64,000 nt of DNA from Epiperipatus broadwayi (GCA_028023455.1 JAQFVV010006272.1:3511127-3575126); one strand, 5' to 3'. Positions 48,877 to 61,602 are shown, counted from the first letter of the stretch. Notes: generated by a model not told the origin, from the sequence alone. Numbers and translations are program-made.

Positions 48877-50312
48877 ATCGGAATGAAAGTGAAGATCGAA
48901 TCTAACCGCAAAAACAATATCTGCGCTACAAGGGCGCCATCTAGGCATTTGAGCCTAGAAAAATTTATAAAGTAGGCAGATATGCGCTGTTAAGATTCCA
49001 CTTTATTTAAATATTCCGATCGTTAGCCCAAGTCACTAGCTCAGCGGAGACGCAGAGATAAAAATCTATACATTTTATATCTTAACTATAAAAGAATAAA
49101 AGCCACTGCCAGAAATTAACACATAAAAATATTTATTTACGCACATATAAAACAATATTTAAATTCCGAGGAACAAATTTAACGTTTATAATTTTATATC
49201 GATCTTTAATTCCAAATTTAAGTAGATTTCAAATAATGAGTTTACCATTTATTTAGAGGGTCGAGTATGAATGGACTACATAGGTCTGCATTTGAAAGGA
49301 AAATATTCTTCCCTGATTTAACCTTAGGCAACAAATTTCGCAATCAACTGGCGCCAATCCATCTGATACATTCATGTATTCAATGTAGCATGATACAACA
49401 ACACAAAATACTATATTGTCAGGAATGTACATCTGAACAATAAGTAGAAATAGAGAAGCAATTGACTCTCCACCAGCAGGAATGTGACATCTGTTGGCAA
49501 GTAGATCAATAAACTAAAAACTCCATAGGAATGGACTGCGGTCTTCTGCTGACTTACAGACCCATCCATAGGCAAACAGAGGGTGTGTGGTGTATATCTA
49601 TAATCCTGCCCGTAGCGGACCTCATACTACATCTACTAATTACACAAATATATCCAATCCATTGAACCAATTCAACTACGAAATGAATAACCTAAGATTA
49701 CCCTCCCTTAATATAACTTTACAAACTATATAGCCATTCACGCCCGACTTAATTTTAACATTTAAATACGTTCGCACAGATTTGTTTAAAAATGTTGGGT
49801 ATAGATCGATTACATAGATTCCACGGTCAAAAACATTTCAAAATAAACATAAACGATCAAAATACAAAATTATTGATACCAACAATCACAGAGGGAAACT
49901 TATAAGTAACCCAATAGTATTCACCATAAGATACTTGCGTTGTCACCAATAACTTAAAAGACATCCGAATAAATACATTTTAGATACTCACCGTAAGGTA
50001 TCATTATTTATCGAATGTCTATATATTTTGATCAAATATGAAAACCAAAATATAATTAACCGCAAACGAATCCATGCAAGCGTCTATAAACAACTTAAAT
50101 TTCATGTATTTAAAATTTAACAATAAATATCAATACCATAAATAATAAATGGAAATGATTTTTTTTTATCAAACGCACACATATATAAAATTTCACATTA
50201 TCAATTTAGTTGACACATAAGTCAGAGAAAAGTTCCTTTTTATAAAATTTAAATTTACTTATCGATCTTTAAAGTTCTTAATTAATGTTATGATTTTAAC
50301 AATTGTTCAGTT

Positions 50313-50503
50313 CTATTGCTTACGGTAGAAGAGTCCATTGGAAGATAATGTTCTCGTTGGCAATTCCCACGGAGACTTTCCTGGAAGACCGGTCTGATGT
50401 TTTGGAGGTGGCAGTTGCTGGTTTTGTCCTGGTATCACAGTCTTTGCATTTTTAAATAAGTGAGTGAGGACGACAAGTGCGTCTTGTCGCCAGACCCACC
50501 AAA
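50313..50503 (-). CDS. Candidate exon, proline-rich, unrecognised product
   Basis: A minus-strand frame open for about 61 codons without an internal ATG start (so it would be an internal exon or a fragment). It includes TVIPGQNQQLPPPK followed by GLPGKSPWELP, a composition unlike the A/T-driven frames elsewhere. CTACC/GTAAGC at 50324 would be a splice donor, and a pyrimidine-rich tract lies upstream. A second minus-strand frame is also open through the same bases, which weakens the case. I do not recognise the protein. Confidence 0.2.
50471..50489. repeat. 7-bp-stem hairpin
   Basis: CGACAAG and CTTGTCG around a 5-base loop, inside the CpG-retaining block. Could be a local terminator-like or binding structure; no context supports a role. 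Confidence 0.6.
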
Positions 50504-50670
50504 ATCAAGTTGGAAAAAGCTCTCTCTACTCAATATTTTTTTCTTTTTATATCATCCACAAGGATTCACTGAACAAAATGTCACTAATCTGTTTTTTCGT
50601 TATGGTCCGAGCCAAGGCTTAGTGCTTCCATTGGTCAAGCTAAAATTTATTTCTTCTCTTATCTAACTTT

Positions 50671-51769
50671 CCATCTGACTTTTTAATTAAACAGCTTTTA
50701 GATAATTAATAAACAATCATTTCCATTTATAGATTACAGGAATTAATTAATACCTGTTTTTATTTTAACTTATATTAAATATTTTAATATTTAACTCTTG
50801 TATTTTTTTATCAAAAAAAAAAAAAATACGTTCAAATACTTTTTTTTATTTATATATAAAAAAAAATATTTTTAAAGTTTAGCATCTGTGCGAATATATA
50901 TACGTATAACAAACGTTTTTAATTTTAGCGTTTAGTTTTTTTTTACTTTTATTTTTAATACACTTATTTTTATATGCGAACTTAAAAGTTTTTTATTTTA
51001 AATTAATGTAATGACATATTTATATATCGTTACAATATATATATTTGTATGTGTGTCAGGTAGACTCACATATATGTTAAATCAGTCATTATTTATGAAT
51101 AACTAAAATGAATTGATTTTTATTTTATTAGTTAATGATAGTTCTAATATGTTAATTTGAAATTATTATACAGAATATCAGAGTGCTTATGTATAAGTGT
51201 GTTTTATGTAAATCTATTGAGATATATATATATAAATTATAATGTAATAACATATTTTTTGTATTATTTTAATCAAAATCAGAATGCTGAATTTATACTA
51301 TACTCAACAGACCTTAATTTGATTTTATTGTTATTAATAAATTTATTCCAGTTAATTTATTTAATCCTAGATTAGGTTTAAAACATGTATTAATAATATC
51401 TCTTGTTCACAGTAACAGTTATAAAGCTTTTGCTCACTAAGCTGGATTTGTGCATAACAGTCAGTTATATGGATTGGGGTTTATGTTTGGTGTTATGGAC
51501 ATCCAACTGATGATGATTTCATTACTTTTTTGTAATTCTGAATGATGCAATGGGGATATCCTTTAAAGCTCATACACTAAATTTTATTTTATTATTTAAT
51601 TTGAAATTAAGTTTATAGTTGGCCAGTGCATTAATGGTTCTAAGTAGCCAGAGGGCATTGATGATGATCAGCATGTTTCAGTATCTCAGCATTAGTTTTA
51701 ATAGTTATATTTTTATGGATTAGCACTTAAGTTTGTGCATCCAAATTATTGTGTTATATTGTTGCTCTA
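50671..51769. other. AT-rich DNA with no gene seen
   Basis: 50800-51000 is almost pure A/T with long A and T runs. The frame at 51157-51375 is Leu/Ile/Tyr-rich low complexity. 51400-51770 is slightly GC-richer and leads into the SINE-like patch. Confidence 0.5.
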
Positions 51770-51850
51770 AGTTTGGCAGTGGCTAAATAATTAGCCTGGT
51801 CTATAGTAGACCTATTTCAAATCCAGTCACAAGGTTGACTGTTGATTTTA
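51770..51850 (+). repeat. tRNA-like (SINE-like) fragment
   Basis: AGTGGCTAAATAATTAGCCTGG resembles a tRNA D-arm/A box and ATTTCAAATCCAGTC resembles a B box, ~36 bp apart, with a TCTATAGTAGA hairpin between them like an anticodon arm. It lacks the conserved G of GTTC and an acceptor stem, so it is a decayed tRNA-derived SINE head at best. Confidence 0.35.
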
Positions 51851-51998
51851 TTTTTTTGTGATCATTCATGATGATGAATGACTATTATTCTTCTCTGTAA
51901 TACTGGTGAACTTATAATTACTTCTTTGCTGATATCTCATGCTATCATTCATTATATTCATTTTCATTCCTTATATATTTATTTTATTTGTAATCAGT

Positions 51999-52024
51999 GG
52001 TGATGATGATGTTTTTTCATCACC
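51999..52024. repeat. 8-bp-stem hairpin
   Basis: GGTGATGA and TCATCACC enclose a T-rich loop. Isolated structure of unknown meaning. Confidence 0.6.
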
Positions 52025-54225
52025 CTAGGTTTACCCATGATTCTTCATCCCATTACAATATATGTATATATACTGATAGGAAGTTGGTATCTGATTAAAT
52101 GTTAATCAAAATTATCAAATATATGTAAATGATATCTGATGATACTCAGCATTAAGCCTCTACTGGACAGTCAAATGTGCCTCATAGAATTATTTCATTA
52201 CAATATTTTTTTCTAAATACTAATTATGTTCTCAGTTGTATCATCTAATTCTAAATAGTAATAAAAGAGATAATCTATTAAAAATAGCTTGTTATTTATA
52301 TGTAGTACTGAGTTCAAAATAAAATGGTATCCTATGGAGTTGATTTTAATATTTCTGCATTTTTATTAGTTCTACTCTGTTATTGCATCCAGATTCAGGC
52401 TAGCGTAATTGCTTAGATTTTGAGAACAATGATTGAATATACTAACTATAACCCAAGGCAAATGCACTATCAGTGAAGTTTTTCATAATTATAAAGGTAA
52501 CCACTTCATTACAAAGATGAACAAACATGCAAATTTGAATTACAAATACAAGTAAAGTGAAAAATCAATATTAACTACTTTTAATTAATTAATTGTGACA
52601 GAAAAACAGACATCTACATGAATAAGAATAAAATGAGAATTATTTGAGTTAATAAATTAGCAACACAATTATTAATACAAATAAAAAATGATCATAACTA
52701 CAACACAATTGTAAGGATGTATCTTAAGTTGTTTGGATGCATATATTTGTCATATATACAAATATATATTTTCATTAAGCACTAGTTTTATTTTTATTTT
52801 ACTCATTGTTATCCATCAATTTCAGTGGAAATACTATTTATAAAGGTTAAGATTTAACAATATATTGGATTCAACCATCTTATAATTTAAATGTTGACAT
52901 TTAAAAGAAAGGAAGAAAAAATTATAATACTTCAAAAAAAAAAAAATCATTAAATTTCATCTTCACTACAACAACTTGATCTATACTCACAAGAGATGAG
53001 AATATTTTCTTCAAAATCTCAAAATCAAAAATTACATTTTATCTATAAAAAAAAAAAAATCTTTTATAAATTTACAAATTGTCTGTATGTTAAAATTAAG
53101 TTTTTAAAATTGGACTAATTAAATTATTTATCAGTATTATTTACTCATTATTACCTTTTCATTTGTGGTTTTTACTTGATTACTTGCATACATATTGAAT
53201 TTTAAATTACAAAATCCATTATTAAATTACAATAGGATCTCCTTCATAGAATATTTCTCTCTAAATCTGAAAATTATTTATTGGTATAATTGCAAGTCAG
53301 TATTACTAAATTGTTGGTGTTCGTCATGATTAATTTGGAGGTATATATCAGGGTAGTGAAGCAGTTTAATTCCAGTCATGGCTAATATGACATTTGCACA
53401 GCAGGAAATTACTTACAATATAAGGTTTTGACAAGTTACCCATTTCTTCTAGATACTATCTTACTGTAAATGTCCTTAGTAGTTATAATCATAGATGCAG
53501 CTTATAATCATTGCAGTGATAAAATGTATTCCACAGTGATAGTTTAGTTCCTTATTTTTGCAGACTAAACAGTAATAACTCTTTTTTTCTGTTGATGCAG
53601 TCAGGCTCTAGATGATTGTTCAGATATTCATTTTACTTGATTTACTTTGCTATCTGCAGCAAATTTTAAACAACATTATTTAAGCACTGACTCCACTGAA
53701 ATCTTTTTAAAGTCTGAGTCTCTAAAATCACTGTTCTGTTATAATATATCTTTCGATATGCATTTTAAAATCTTTCTGTGTCTTCACTCATCTGACGATT
53801 AGAAAACATATTTTCCAAAACTCAGAATCTAATTCGCATTTTTCAAAAATATATCTGATATTTTTATTCTATTTTCCAAATTCTTAATTATTTGTGTTTT
53901 CATGGATAATAGATTGCTTATGAAATTGTAGCTTTTAATATTTTTAATTTTATATAATAATTTGAAGTATTTATTGTTTTTCCCTCCTTTATGTTATGGC
54001 TTAACAGCCAATTTTCTATTAATAAATTTGGATCAAAAATTATTATTTTTTCAGTTAGTTAAAGATCTTTAAGCATATATTTTTGCATATTTTTATCTGA
54101 CCCAATTATTCCTATGGCCTTAGGGCTGTCTATGCTTGTGAAAACCCTCTTCCAATTTACAGCAATGAAAGTGGAATTTCAACTCCATGATTTTTGGCGA
54201 ATACACCATTATCAAATTTACATGG
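52025..54225. other. AT-rich DNA with no gene seen
   Basis: 53330-53420 has a weak tRNA-like word (AGTTTAATTCCAGTCATGG). No other signal. Confidence 0.45.
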
Positions 54226-55310
54226 CTTTATACCAGTGGTCTTCAACAACCGGGCCACAGCCCAGCACTGGGCCTCAGAAGTTTTCTGCCAGGCCATGCT
54301 AGACTGGCAAGAAATTTAGTAATAACAAAATAATAAGATTTTAAACTTTTAATTAATATAAACAGTTTTTATTTATTTTTTTCATCGCATTTTTACTAGT
54401 TAAAAAAAAGAAACAGAACAAAAACGAAATCTAATCAATCATACATAAATTAATTTGTTTTTTTATTTCACCTTTTTTTAAAAAGAAAAACAACCAAAAA
54501 CTTTCTGTCTCTAACTTTTACAAAGTATTTCTCAATCCACTTCCCATCCCCCAAATTAAAATAAGATCAAAACTTTTGACTTTTTCAACTTTCGTTGTCT
54601 TTTTTTTTAAAAGACAGCGATTATACGGCAAATTTTTTTTTGGCTTTATTTCTATTACGCGATATCTATTTTACTATTTTTAAAAAAAAACTTTTTCTAT
54701 TAATTACATTTTTTGATTCTTTCAACACACCAGCACACACAAAAAAAATTACAATAACATCAAAATTTCAGACTTTTACACGTTTCGTTTTATTTTTTCA
54801 GATTTAAAATATGACAATTTTTTTTTTTTTTTTGGCTGTACGGTGATTTTAATTACACGATTTCTATTTTGCCCTTACTACTCTCAAAAGACAACCTCCA
54901 TATATATATAACCATCTTGTATATTTAACATTAAATACAGATATTACATTTATCATAATCATTGCCATGTAATTACACTAGCTATGATATTTCCTAACAT
55001 TCAGGTGAATAACATTTTATTCTTGCATGTTTTAACAATGAAATAATAAACATAGAAATGCAAGCACATTAATGAGAATGATTGTTATTGTACTGTTTTC
55101 TGTGTTCAGCATGTGAAGGTAAGCAACACCATTACAATACACAATAACTAGTGTGCTGTTTTGGTCAGTTATAACAATTATGCTTATCTAAGGCTAAGCA
55201 GGTTACATCTTTAAGAAAATTTATCTGTAAACGTCTGCCGGTCCACGAAATCTTATCCTTATTTTTGGCAGTCCACAGGTGTCAAAAGGTTGAATACGAC
55301 TGCTCTATAC
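54226..55310. mobile_element. Non-autonomous hAT element with 8-bp TSD
   Basis: The element is 54234-55302. The left end reads CAGTGGTCTTCAACAACC; the right end on the other strand reads CAGTCGTATTCAACCTTTTG, giving 12 of 16 matches at the termini. Flanking 8-mers CTTTATAC (54226-54233) and CTCTATAC (55303-55310) differ by one base, as expected of an 8-bp hAT duplication. The subterminal ACCGGGCCACAGCCC and GCCGGTCCACGAAATC are the style of animal hAT ends. Internal sequence is T-rich with no transposase; the frame at 54595-54807 is not coding. Confidence 0.85.
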
Positions 55311-57145
55311 TACTAATATAAGTATTAAATGTGAAAAATTTTCAATTTCCAGTCTTGAATAATTAAAGTCCCCTTTTACACAATCTTCTTTTCATTTTTT
55401 ATAGAGTCATCACGCTCTAAACAATTAAATTATTAAACAAACTACAAAATAATTTTGCCACTGTAAATTTATTCCCAGGGGCACATACTTTTCTATATAA
55501 TAAATGAATATTCATCAACCTTTAGTGACCATGATCCTACAATATTGATTTTTTTATTTTTTAAATTACTTTTCTAACTAAAATCTCTGCATATTTTTAT
55601 ACTTATTTTGTCTTACATTTATATCGGCATTATGATTAACTTCTTAACTGTTACAATATATATATATATGTAATCTCAAAAAAATAAATTGTCACAGAAT
55701 ACAAATAAAAATCATAGCATCCATCATAATTTCTTTACTTCCAATCTCGATTTTTCTATTGTTTTATAGCTCTTTTAAATTTTTTTCTTTCTTTTTAATA
55801 TTAAGATAAATTTAAAAAGATAAATTTTAATAAATTATATATATATATAATAATAAAAATCAAAATAGTAATATATATATATAATTATGTGAAAAATTAA
55901 TAAATAAAAAATTTAGCATAAAAATAGAGAAGTGATTGATATGAATGAATTTATTTATAACTGATCTTCAAAAAAAAACATAATTAAAAGTTGAAGACAT
56001 AAAACTGCCTAACAGTATGATGATATGGATTCAAGAACAATTTAACAAAGAAAAAATAAATTAATTAAATATAAAAAAAGACAAACAAACTTTAACTAAG
56101 TAAATTACTGTATTGTCTATTAAAAAATTTATTCATTTTTTTTTTAAAGAAATGAAAATAATTTTAAATAACAAATATATTTTAAGTTTTATCGATTTTT
56201 TAATGAAATATAATTAATTAAATCCAGTTTTAAAATGTATATAAATATAAGTTACTGTAATAAAAGTAAATTAGTACAGTAGAACAAAAATAAAATTTAG
56301 TTATTTGAAAAAGTTTATTACTCAGTATAGTACTGTGATGTTAATGTGATATTTTAACACCAGAAGTGATGAGTAATGTTTTATTCTAGTAATCTTTAGT
56401 TCCTGCATCCATTACTCTATTTCTAAACTCAGTTAGTATTGTCAAGAGAAAGTACAAATATTATATGACATTCATCATAAAATTTATCACATTTTCTAAA
56501 TTTATAAAATATTAAAATTAGTAATATAAATTAGAGTTAGTAACTTATAGTTAAAATAAATAATGTATATATTCAATTATTGCTATTATATAAAAATATT
56601 TTAGTTATATTGTGTGATTTATTTAAAACTAATGTATAAAATAGTAGGGGCTTTTATACTTTGTTAATATTTGAATAAGAAGTGATGAGAATATATTGTG
56701 GACAGCTACATCTTTTAACATAATCTATTGCCTGATCAGACAGAAGAGTATATTATTTCAAAAGGTTTATATTTATAAAAAGTTAAAAGTAACCATAGAT
56801 TTAGAATTAGAGAAGTGTAATATTTCTCCAACAATTGTGGATAGTCCACCATATCCCAATTATTGCTTCAACATTTATTTCATTACCCACATTTATCTAA
56901 AAATTTTATCTTTTACTTATTATTTATTATCAATTTACCAATGAATATTGAAATGCTTATGAACCAGCTACATGAGAAAAAATTCTAGGTCTATTGGTAA
57001 TCTAAAAAAACATTTTAGGCTTTCCCAGTCTAATATTAAATTTCATATCAATACATGCCCAAGTGAATATGCTTATCTCTATGTCACAAGACCCTTGTAT
57101 ATTTTCAAAGAGTCAAATATGTTTGGCAGAAAGTTTACTTTCATC
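55311..57145. other. AT-rich DNA with no gene seen
   Basis: Contains AT microsatellites at 55656-55668 and 55838-55850. The 82-codon frame at 56696-56944 has no recognised domain. Confidence 0.5.
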
Positions 57146-57429
57146 ATCTAGATCAGGTGTGTCAAACTCATTTAAACAATGAGCCATTTAATACAACTAG
57201 TAGGATTGTCACGGGCCATCTCACACTTACAAATGTCCTAAAATTTTATTTTGATGTAAGAATGCAGGAATATAGTTGGGGTAATTGAAGCATATTATGT
57301 AGTTTAGTGAATTCAGTTCAATAATATACAATTAATATAGTATTTCTTTTATTTAAACATTTATTTTATTTGATTACATATTTATAAAACTACAATTTGT
57401 TGTTTTTACCAGAAACTTGCCAGCACATT

Positions 57430-59264
57430 CCTCCTACTAGTTTTTCAATATCTGGATTCAAGGATTGAGAACAAACAATTTTCATTAGAGCAGATAGATG
57501 TTTATCAGTTAATCTTGATCTGTAAGCTGTTATGCATGAAAATAATTGCTCTCATAAGTACGTACTTCCAAAAAAGTATTAATTTGTACAGCAAATTTTT
57601 TAATTTCCAGTTTTCTTTCATCTAAATAGGAATATATTTTGAGAGTTCCTAGTTCTTGATATTAGGTTTTTAAAATAGAATCATTCTGGATATCAATTAG
57701 TTCCAGTTGTATTGAAGTCGGAGCTTTTCCAACTTCAATGGCAAAAGGTCCATTGAAAAGAGAAAAAATTTCTTCTAACTTCTTGAAATTATCAAAATGT
57801 TTATTGAATTCGTTTTTTATTTTTTCAATTTTTGTAGAGTATTGTGAAAATGAACAATTTTGATTTTGTGCTTTTAACTGCTCACATATAGTAAAATACA
57901 CCAAAATGTTCTTTTGCAAATGATTTTTAAACAAATTCAGTTTTTGTACAAAGCTTGCAACTGCATCATAAATGTTCATTATCAATTGATCTTTGCCTTG
58001 CAATGTAATATTAAGATTATTTAGATGGCCTGTAATATCTGTTAAAAATTCTAGGTCTTGTACACACAGTGGATGTTTTATAACCAATATATTTTCATTT
58101 TCATCTTTCATTTCAAAAAATATTATTTTGTCCCAAAGCAGATAGAAGCTCTTTAGGATGTTGTGACAGGACAACCATTGAACTTCTGTGTAATGAGGAA
58201 GATCTTCAAATTCGGATTCTAAATCTTTAAAGAATGAAGTAAATTGTTGATGGTTGTGTTCTCAATTGAATAAAGTTGTCTATCTTTGTAACAGTTTTAA
58301 GTATTTAGTCCATTAGTGCTCTCAATTGAATAAAGTTGTCTATCTTTGTAACTGTTTTAAGTACTTAGTCCATTTTTAATAAGTTTAAACAGAGAACTTG
58401 TTGGTGAATGAGACAATGAGAAGCTTTGATTTTCAGTTTATCTAGATACACATTTTGTAATTTCCTTGTCAGTCATGACACAAAATCTTTAGTTTCACCC
58501 ATCATTAATTTAGTGCCATCAGTTGTCACAGAAACAAGTTTGTCAAGAAGCAAGTTAAATTTTTTTAAAATGCTCCATATGGCATCAAAAATATCTTCAC
58601 CGGTTGTTGTTCCTTGATGAGGAATGAATTCCAACAATCCTTCAGTAATCCTCATGTTTTTATTGCAACCATGAAAACCAGCAACTTGTGCAACATCTCT
58701 TATATCCATGCTTTCATCAATTGCAATTGAAAAAAACTAGATTTTGGTAGATATTTCCTGTAGTTGTGAAGTGATGTCATCTGCCATTTCAGTAATTCTA
58801 TCTGCCACCATATTTCTTTATAATGGGATGTCTTGAAATGCCTGTATCTTTTCTGGACAGACAAATTCAGCAGCTTTTATCATACATTCTTTGATTAAGG
58901 AACCATCAGTGAATGATTTTGAATGTTTTGCTTGTAAATAGCTTATTTTGTAAGTAGCTCTTGTTACTGATTCATTTCTTTTCATGAATTTTGTAAGCAC
59001 TCTATGCTGGCTACTTAATGAATTCCTCATTGTTATTAATTTTTCTTCTCTTATTTTTGCTTCAAAGCACAAAAATTGTTCTTTGTGATTAGTGCTATAA
59101 TGTCACTTAATGTTGTATTCTTTAGCGACACTAATCATTTTTTGGCAAATTAAGCTCATGATCTTATTGTTCACTTCCACATAAAAATAGTTCAGTTTCC
59201 ACCTTTGAAATTTTCTTCCCTCATCATCAATCTTTCGTTTTTTATTTAACATTGGAAGTAGCAT
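57430..59264 (-). pseudogene. hAT transposase pseudogene, GTF2IRD2-like
   Basis: The first ATG is at 59264 on the minus strand, reading MLLPMLNKKRKIDDEGRKFQ. Next is a BED zinc finger with SLIC (first Cys replaced by Ser) and HYSTNH, an in-frame stop replacing an Arg before the first His. Fragment 59072-58818 matches the family's N-terminal helix region. Then EMADDITSQLQEI, a stop, and FFSIAIDESMDIRDVAQ (first catalytic Asp kept), GTTTGEDIF and VSVTTDGTKLMMGE (second Asp kept). Further on come CLIHQQVLC, a duplicated VLKTVTKIDNF segment, TEVQWLS, and the 170-codon open piece 58174-57662 with FLTDITGHLNNLNITLQGK. The C-terminal dimerisation region (TYESNYF.., LTD) follows after a stop and is shortened. 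Several stops and at least one frameshift make it non-functional. Related transposases gave rise to vertebrate GTF2IRD2. Confidence 0.88.
58261..58380. repeat. 60-bp tandem duplication inside the hAT transposase
   Basis: CTCAATTGAATAAAGTTGTC starts both 58261-58320 and 58321-58380. About 55 of 60 bases agree. It repeats the segment encoding VLKTVTKIDNFIQLRALMD in the pseudogene, in frame (20 codons). Confidence 0.97.
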
Positions 59265-59839
59265 TTTTTGTAATAAAAATAGGGCTTTAGTTTAAATTTT
59301 AAAAATTAAAAAATTGCAATTACATTTACTTACATTTTTTGAATGAGTTATAAAACAAAACAAACCATAAATTTTTAACGCACCAATCAGGACAAAAGAA
59401 ACTAGCAACTGCCTTTTGTTACAATTCTAAGAAAAACCCAACATCTGCAGATAGAATTGCTAAGTTGGTGGTGCGAATAGCTGACTAAAGTTTAGCTGGA
59501 ATGTATTTATGTTCTCAGAAACACAGCAGCACATTATTAATGCGGCCAGCTTTGGTGTTCATCATATCTCAAATACTTCATCATCATAAAAGTGTGTCAT
59601 CAACAATATTTACGTATGTGAGTAACCGAGAATTATAAATTTGCTATGTATGTAACTAACAATTATTGTATATATTTTAGTTCATGTAATTAAATATAAA
59701 AGTTTGTTTTTTAAAAAGTTTTTTTTTTTTAAATTAATTTATTGTTTGCAATATATCTTTGTTTTTATTTTATTGCATAGTATCAAGGGTCACATGCAAC
59801 CCACGGGAGGGCTGCCAGATTAACATGTCAGATCTAGAT

Positions 59840-60149
59840 AATGGAAATAGTCCAACATATAATTATAAGTCAAATATAGTGCTTTTTTGTTTGTTATTGA
59901 AAAGCAAATTTATTGAACAAACTAGGTTATTGTAAAAGATGTGTTTTATGTACAAAAAGTAAACCGTTTTACCAAAAACAGAGAAATTTATATAAAACTG
60001 AAATTGTCTCTAGTATTAAATATCCTAGATGGAATGTAAATTAAGGATATTGTTTACTACAGAGAGTAATTTAATTTGTATAGGGTTAGTTTCTTGCTAG
60101 GTCAAAAGTGACAGTTTGTCCACAGCAATTATGTCATCTTACCAAATCG
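59840..60149. other. Flank of the hAT, no gene seen
   Basis: Begins with the interrupted repeat (AATGGAAATAGTCCAAC). May include worn upstream parts of the LINE relic that follows. Confidence 0.4.
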
Positions 60150-60880
60150 AATTTTGTTTTACTTTTTTTTAGAAATTGATTCAAGACATGACTTTGACAT
60201 ATACTCAGTGATTATGTTAGTTGAAAATGAAATTATCATTATGCAAATTGGGATATAAGATTTTCTGATAATATTAGAATGTGTGCAAAATAGATTTCAA
60301 AAAGTATTTAGAATGAATAGTATTTGTGACAAATCTGGAATTAAAAATAAATTTGAATAAAACTAAAATTATGAAAGATAAATGAATGGAATGAAAATAA
60401 ATATAAGATTGTTAATTGGAAAAAAGATGAATAAAACAATAATGTTCAGTTGAAAATAGAGGTAATAAAAAATGAGAAAAATTGGATTATGTTTTGAACC
60501 ATTGAAATTAAAAATGAAATAAGTTTATATGGCACTGAATCTTGAAACATAGAAAGAAGAAAAAATGTTTGCAGATGTTTGAGATGTGAGTTTATTGAAA
60601 AGTAACATTAAATGTTTAGACCTAGAAAGTAAAAATCTGAATGGGAAATTAATATATACTGAAAATATTCAGAAAAAAATTTTTTTTTTTTAAATTAATC
60701 TTTAACTTATATGTTGAGAAGAATCTGCAGCAGATCAATAATAATCAGAAAAGATAACTTAAAAAATGAATTATTTATTAAAGAAAGGAGAGAAAAAAAC
60801 ATCTAGAATAGTAATGGCATAATAATAGTAATATATGTTAAATATTTTGGAAAAGGCAAGCTCATCAATTAATGTCCTTT
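60150..60880 (+). pseudogene. LINE ORF2 C-terminal relic
   Basis: Three collinear matches in shifting frames: SICDKSGIK (60327-60345) leading to NLNKTKIMK (60350-60376), corresponding to the GLKIN.KKTK motif after the reverse-transcriptase palm; LYGTES (60525-60542) followed by NIERRK, the (L)LYGSETW block; and KKCLQMFEM immediately after in another frame, the RLQAFEMWCLR-type helix. Order and spacing agree with Jockey/RTE-class LINEs. Stops and frameshifts are frequent. No endonuclease or 3' tail is visible. Old and truncated. Confidence 0.5.
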
Positions 60881-61602
60881 TTTTTGCTAGGCATTATAAT
60901 CTAACTCCAGTGATATCATCTCAAAACTGGATGATTCATCTCTAATGATAATCACCCATTTATGCAGCATAGGCTAACATTAATGGTATCATTTTTCTTA
61001 GAAATATAAAGTATGTTATTCTCCACTAAGCAGTATGATATAATTACAATAATAACCTCTTTTCTAAGCAGTATTATTTAAAATTCCAGTAATATCCTAT
61101 CTATTGATAGTAGTAATCTAACATAATTCTAGTCCAGAGTCATATTAATAAGAATGGTTTAATTTTTGCATATTAGCCTTTCTCAATGAAAATTAGAGTT
61201 TTTTAAAGCCAATAATCAGAAATTAATTTGGAAATCCTTTTGATTATCATCCAACATTCATATTTGCATAAACAGTTCTATAGTAAGGATGATATGAATT
61301 GGGTTACAGCTTTAAAATATTGTTTAAATGTAAGACAAAAAAAGTTATGTGGTGCTTTGATATTTTTAATTATATGTCATGATATTTGTGCTTCAATATC
61401 ATGCAAAAAAATGATTTTAGTCTGCTTTTTCCAGTCTTTCCATTTTATTTTTCCTAAAAACATTTTACGGAAATGTTAATAGTGTTGTCTATTATTATTA
61501 TTATTCATTTTTTAAATTTTTGCCCAGAATATTTTTCTTTTTTTACTTGCAATAGTGTCTCCATATCCATTGTTATTTGTGTGGAAAATTGAATCTCCAG
61601 AT
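60881..61602. other. AT-rich DNA with no gene seen
   Basis: 60890-61200 repeats loose words such as CAGTAATATC and TCTAATATAATTC, possibly a diverged tandem repeat. The 83-codon frame at 61228-61479 contains several Cys and His but no spacing that I recognise. Confidence 0.4.

Larger units (their letters stand above)
48877..50670. other. CpG-retaining block, unidentified
   Basis: Starts abruptly at GTACCAATCGGAATGAAAG after AT repeats and fades near 50670. CpG is frequent (GCGCTACAAGGGCGCC, CCGATCG, CAGCGGAGACGC, GCCCGTAGCGGACC) whereas the flanks are nearly CpG-free. TATTTAAAT at 49004-49012 lies ~30 bp before TCACTAGCTCAGCGGAG, a possible core-promoter or A-box-like arrangement. Strong donor-like sites on the minus strand occur at about 49993 (TTACG/GTGAGTAT) and 50324 (CTACC/GTAAGC). 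Options are a young repeat, an LTR-element fragment or the start of a gene. Long terminal repeats and inverted ends were looked for and not seen. Confidence 0.45.
57146..59839 (-). mobile_element. Complete but inactive hAT element with perfect 8-bp TSD
   Basis: The element spans 57154-59831 (2,678 bp). It is flanked by identical ATCTAGAT at 57146-57153 and 59832-59839. The left end is CAGGTGTGTCAAACTCATTT; the right end is a worn inverse (TTAACATGTCAG). Joining the flanks gives TCATCATCTAGAT followed by AATGGAAATAGTCC, which matches the repeat near 30505, so it inserted into an older repeat. It carries a transposase pseudogene on the minus strand and a 60-bp tandem duplication at 58261-58380. 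Confidence 0.9.

Noticed and set aside
49349-49355. TGGCGCC as a retroviral-type primer-binding site after a 5' LTR
   Set aside because: Only seven bases fit a tRNA 3' end, and no second LTR copy, polypurine tract or gag/pol motif was found downstream.
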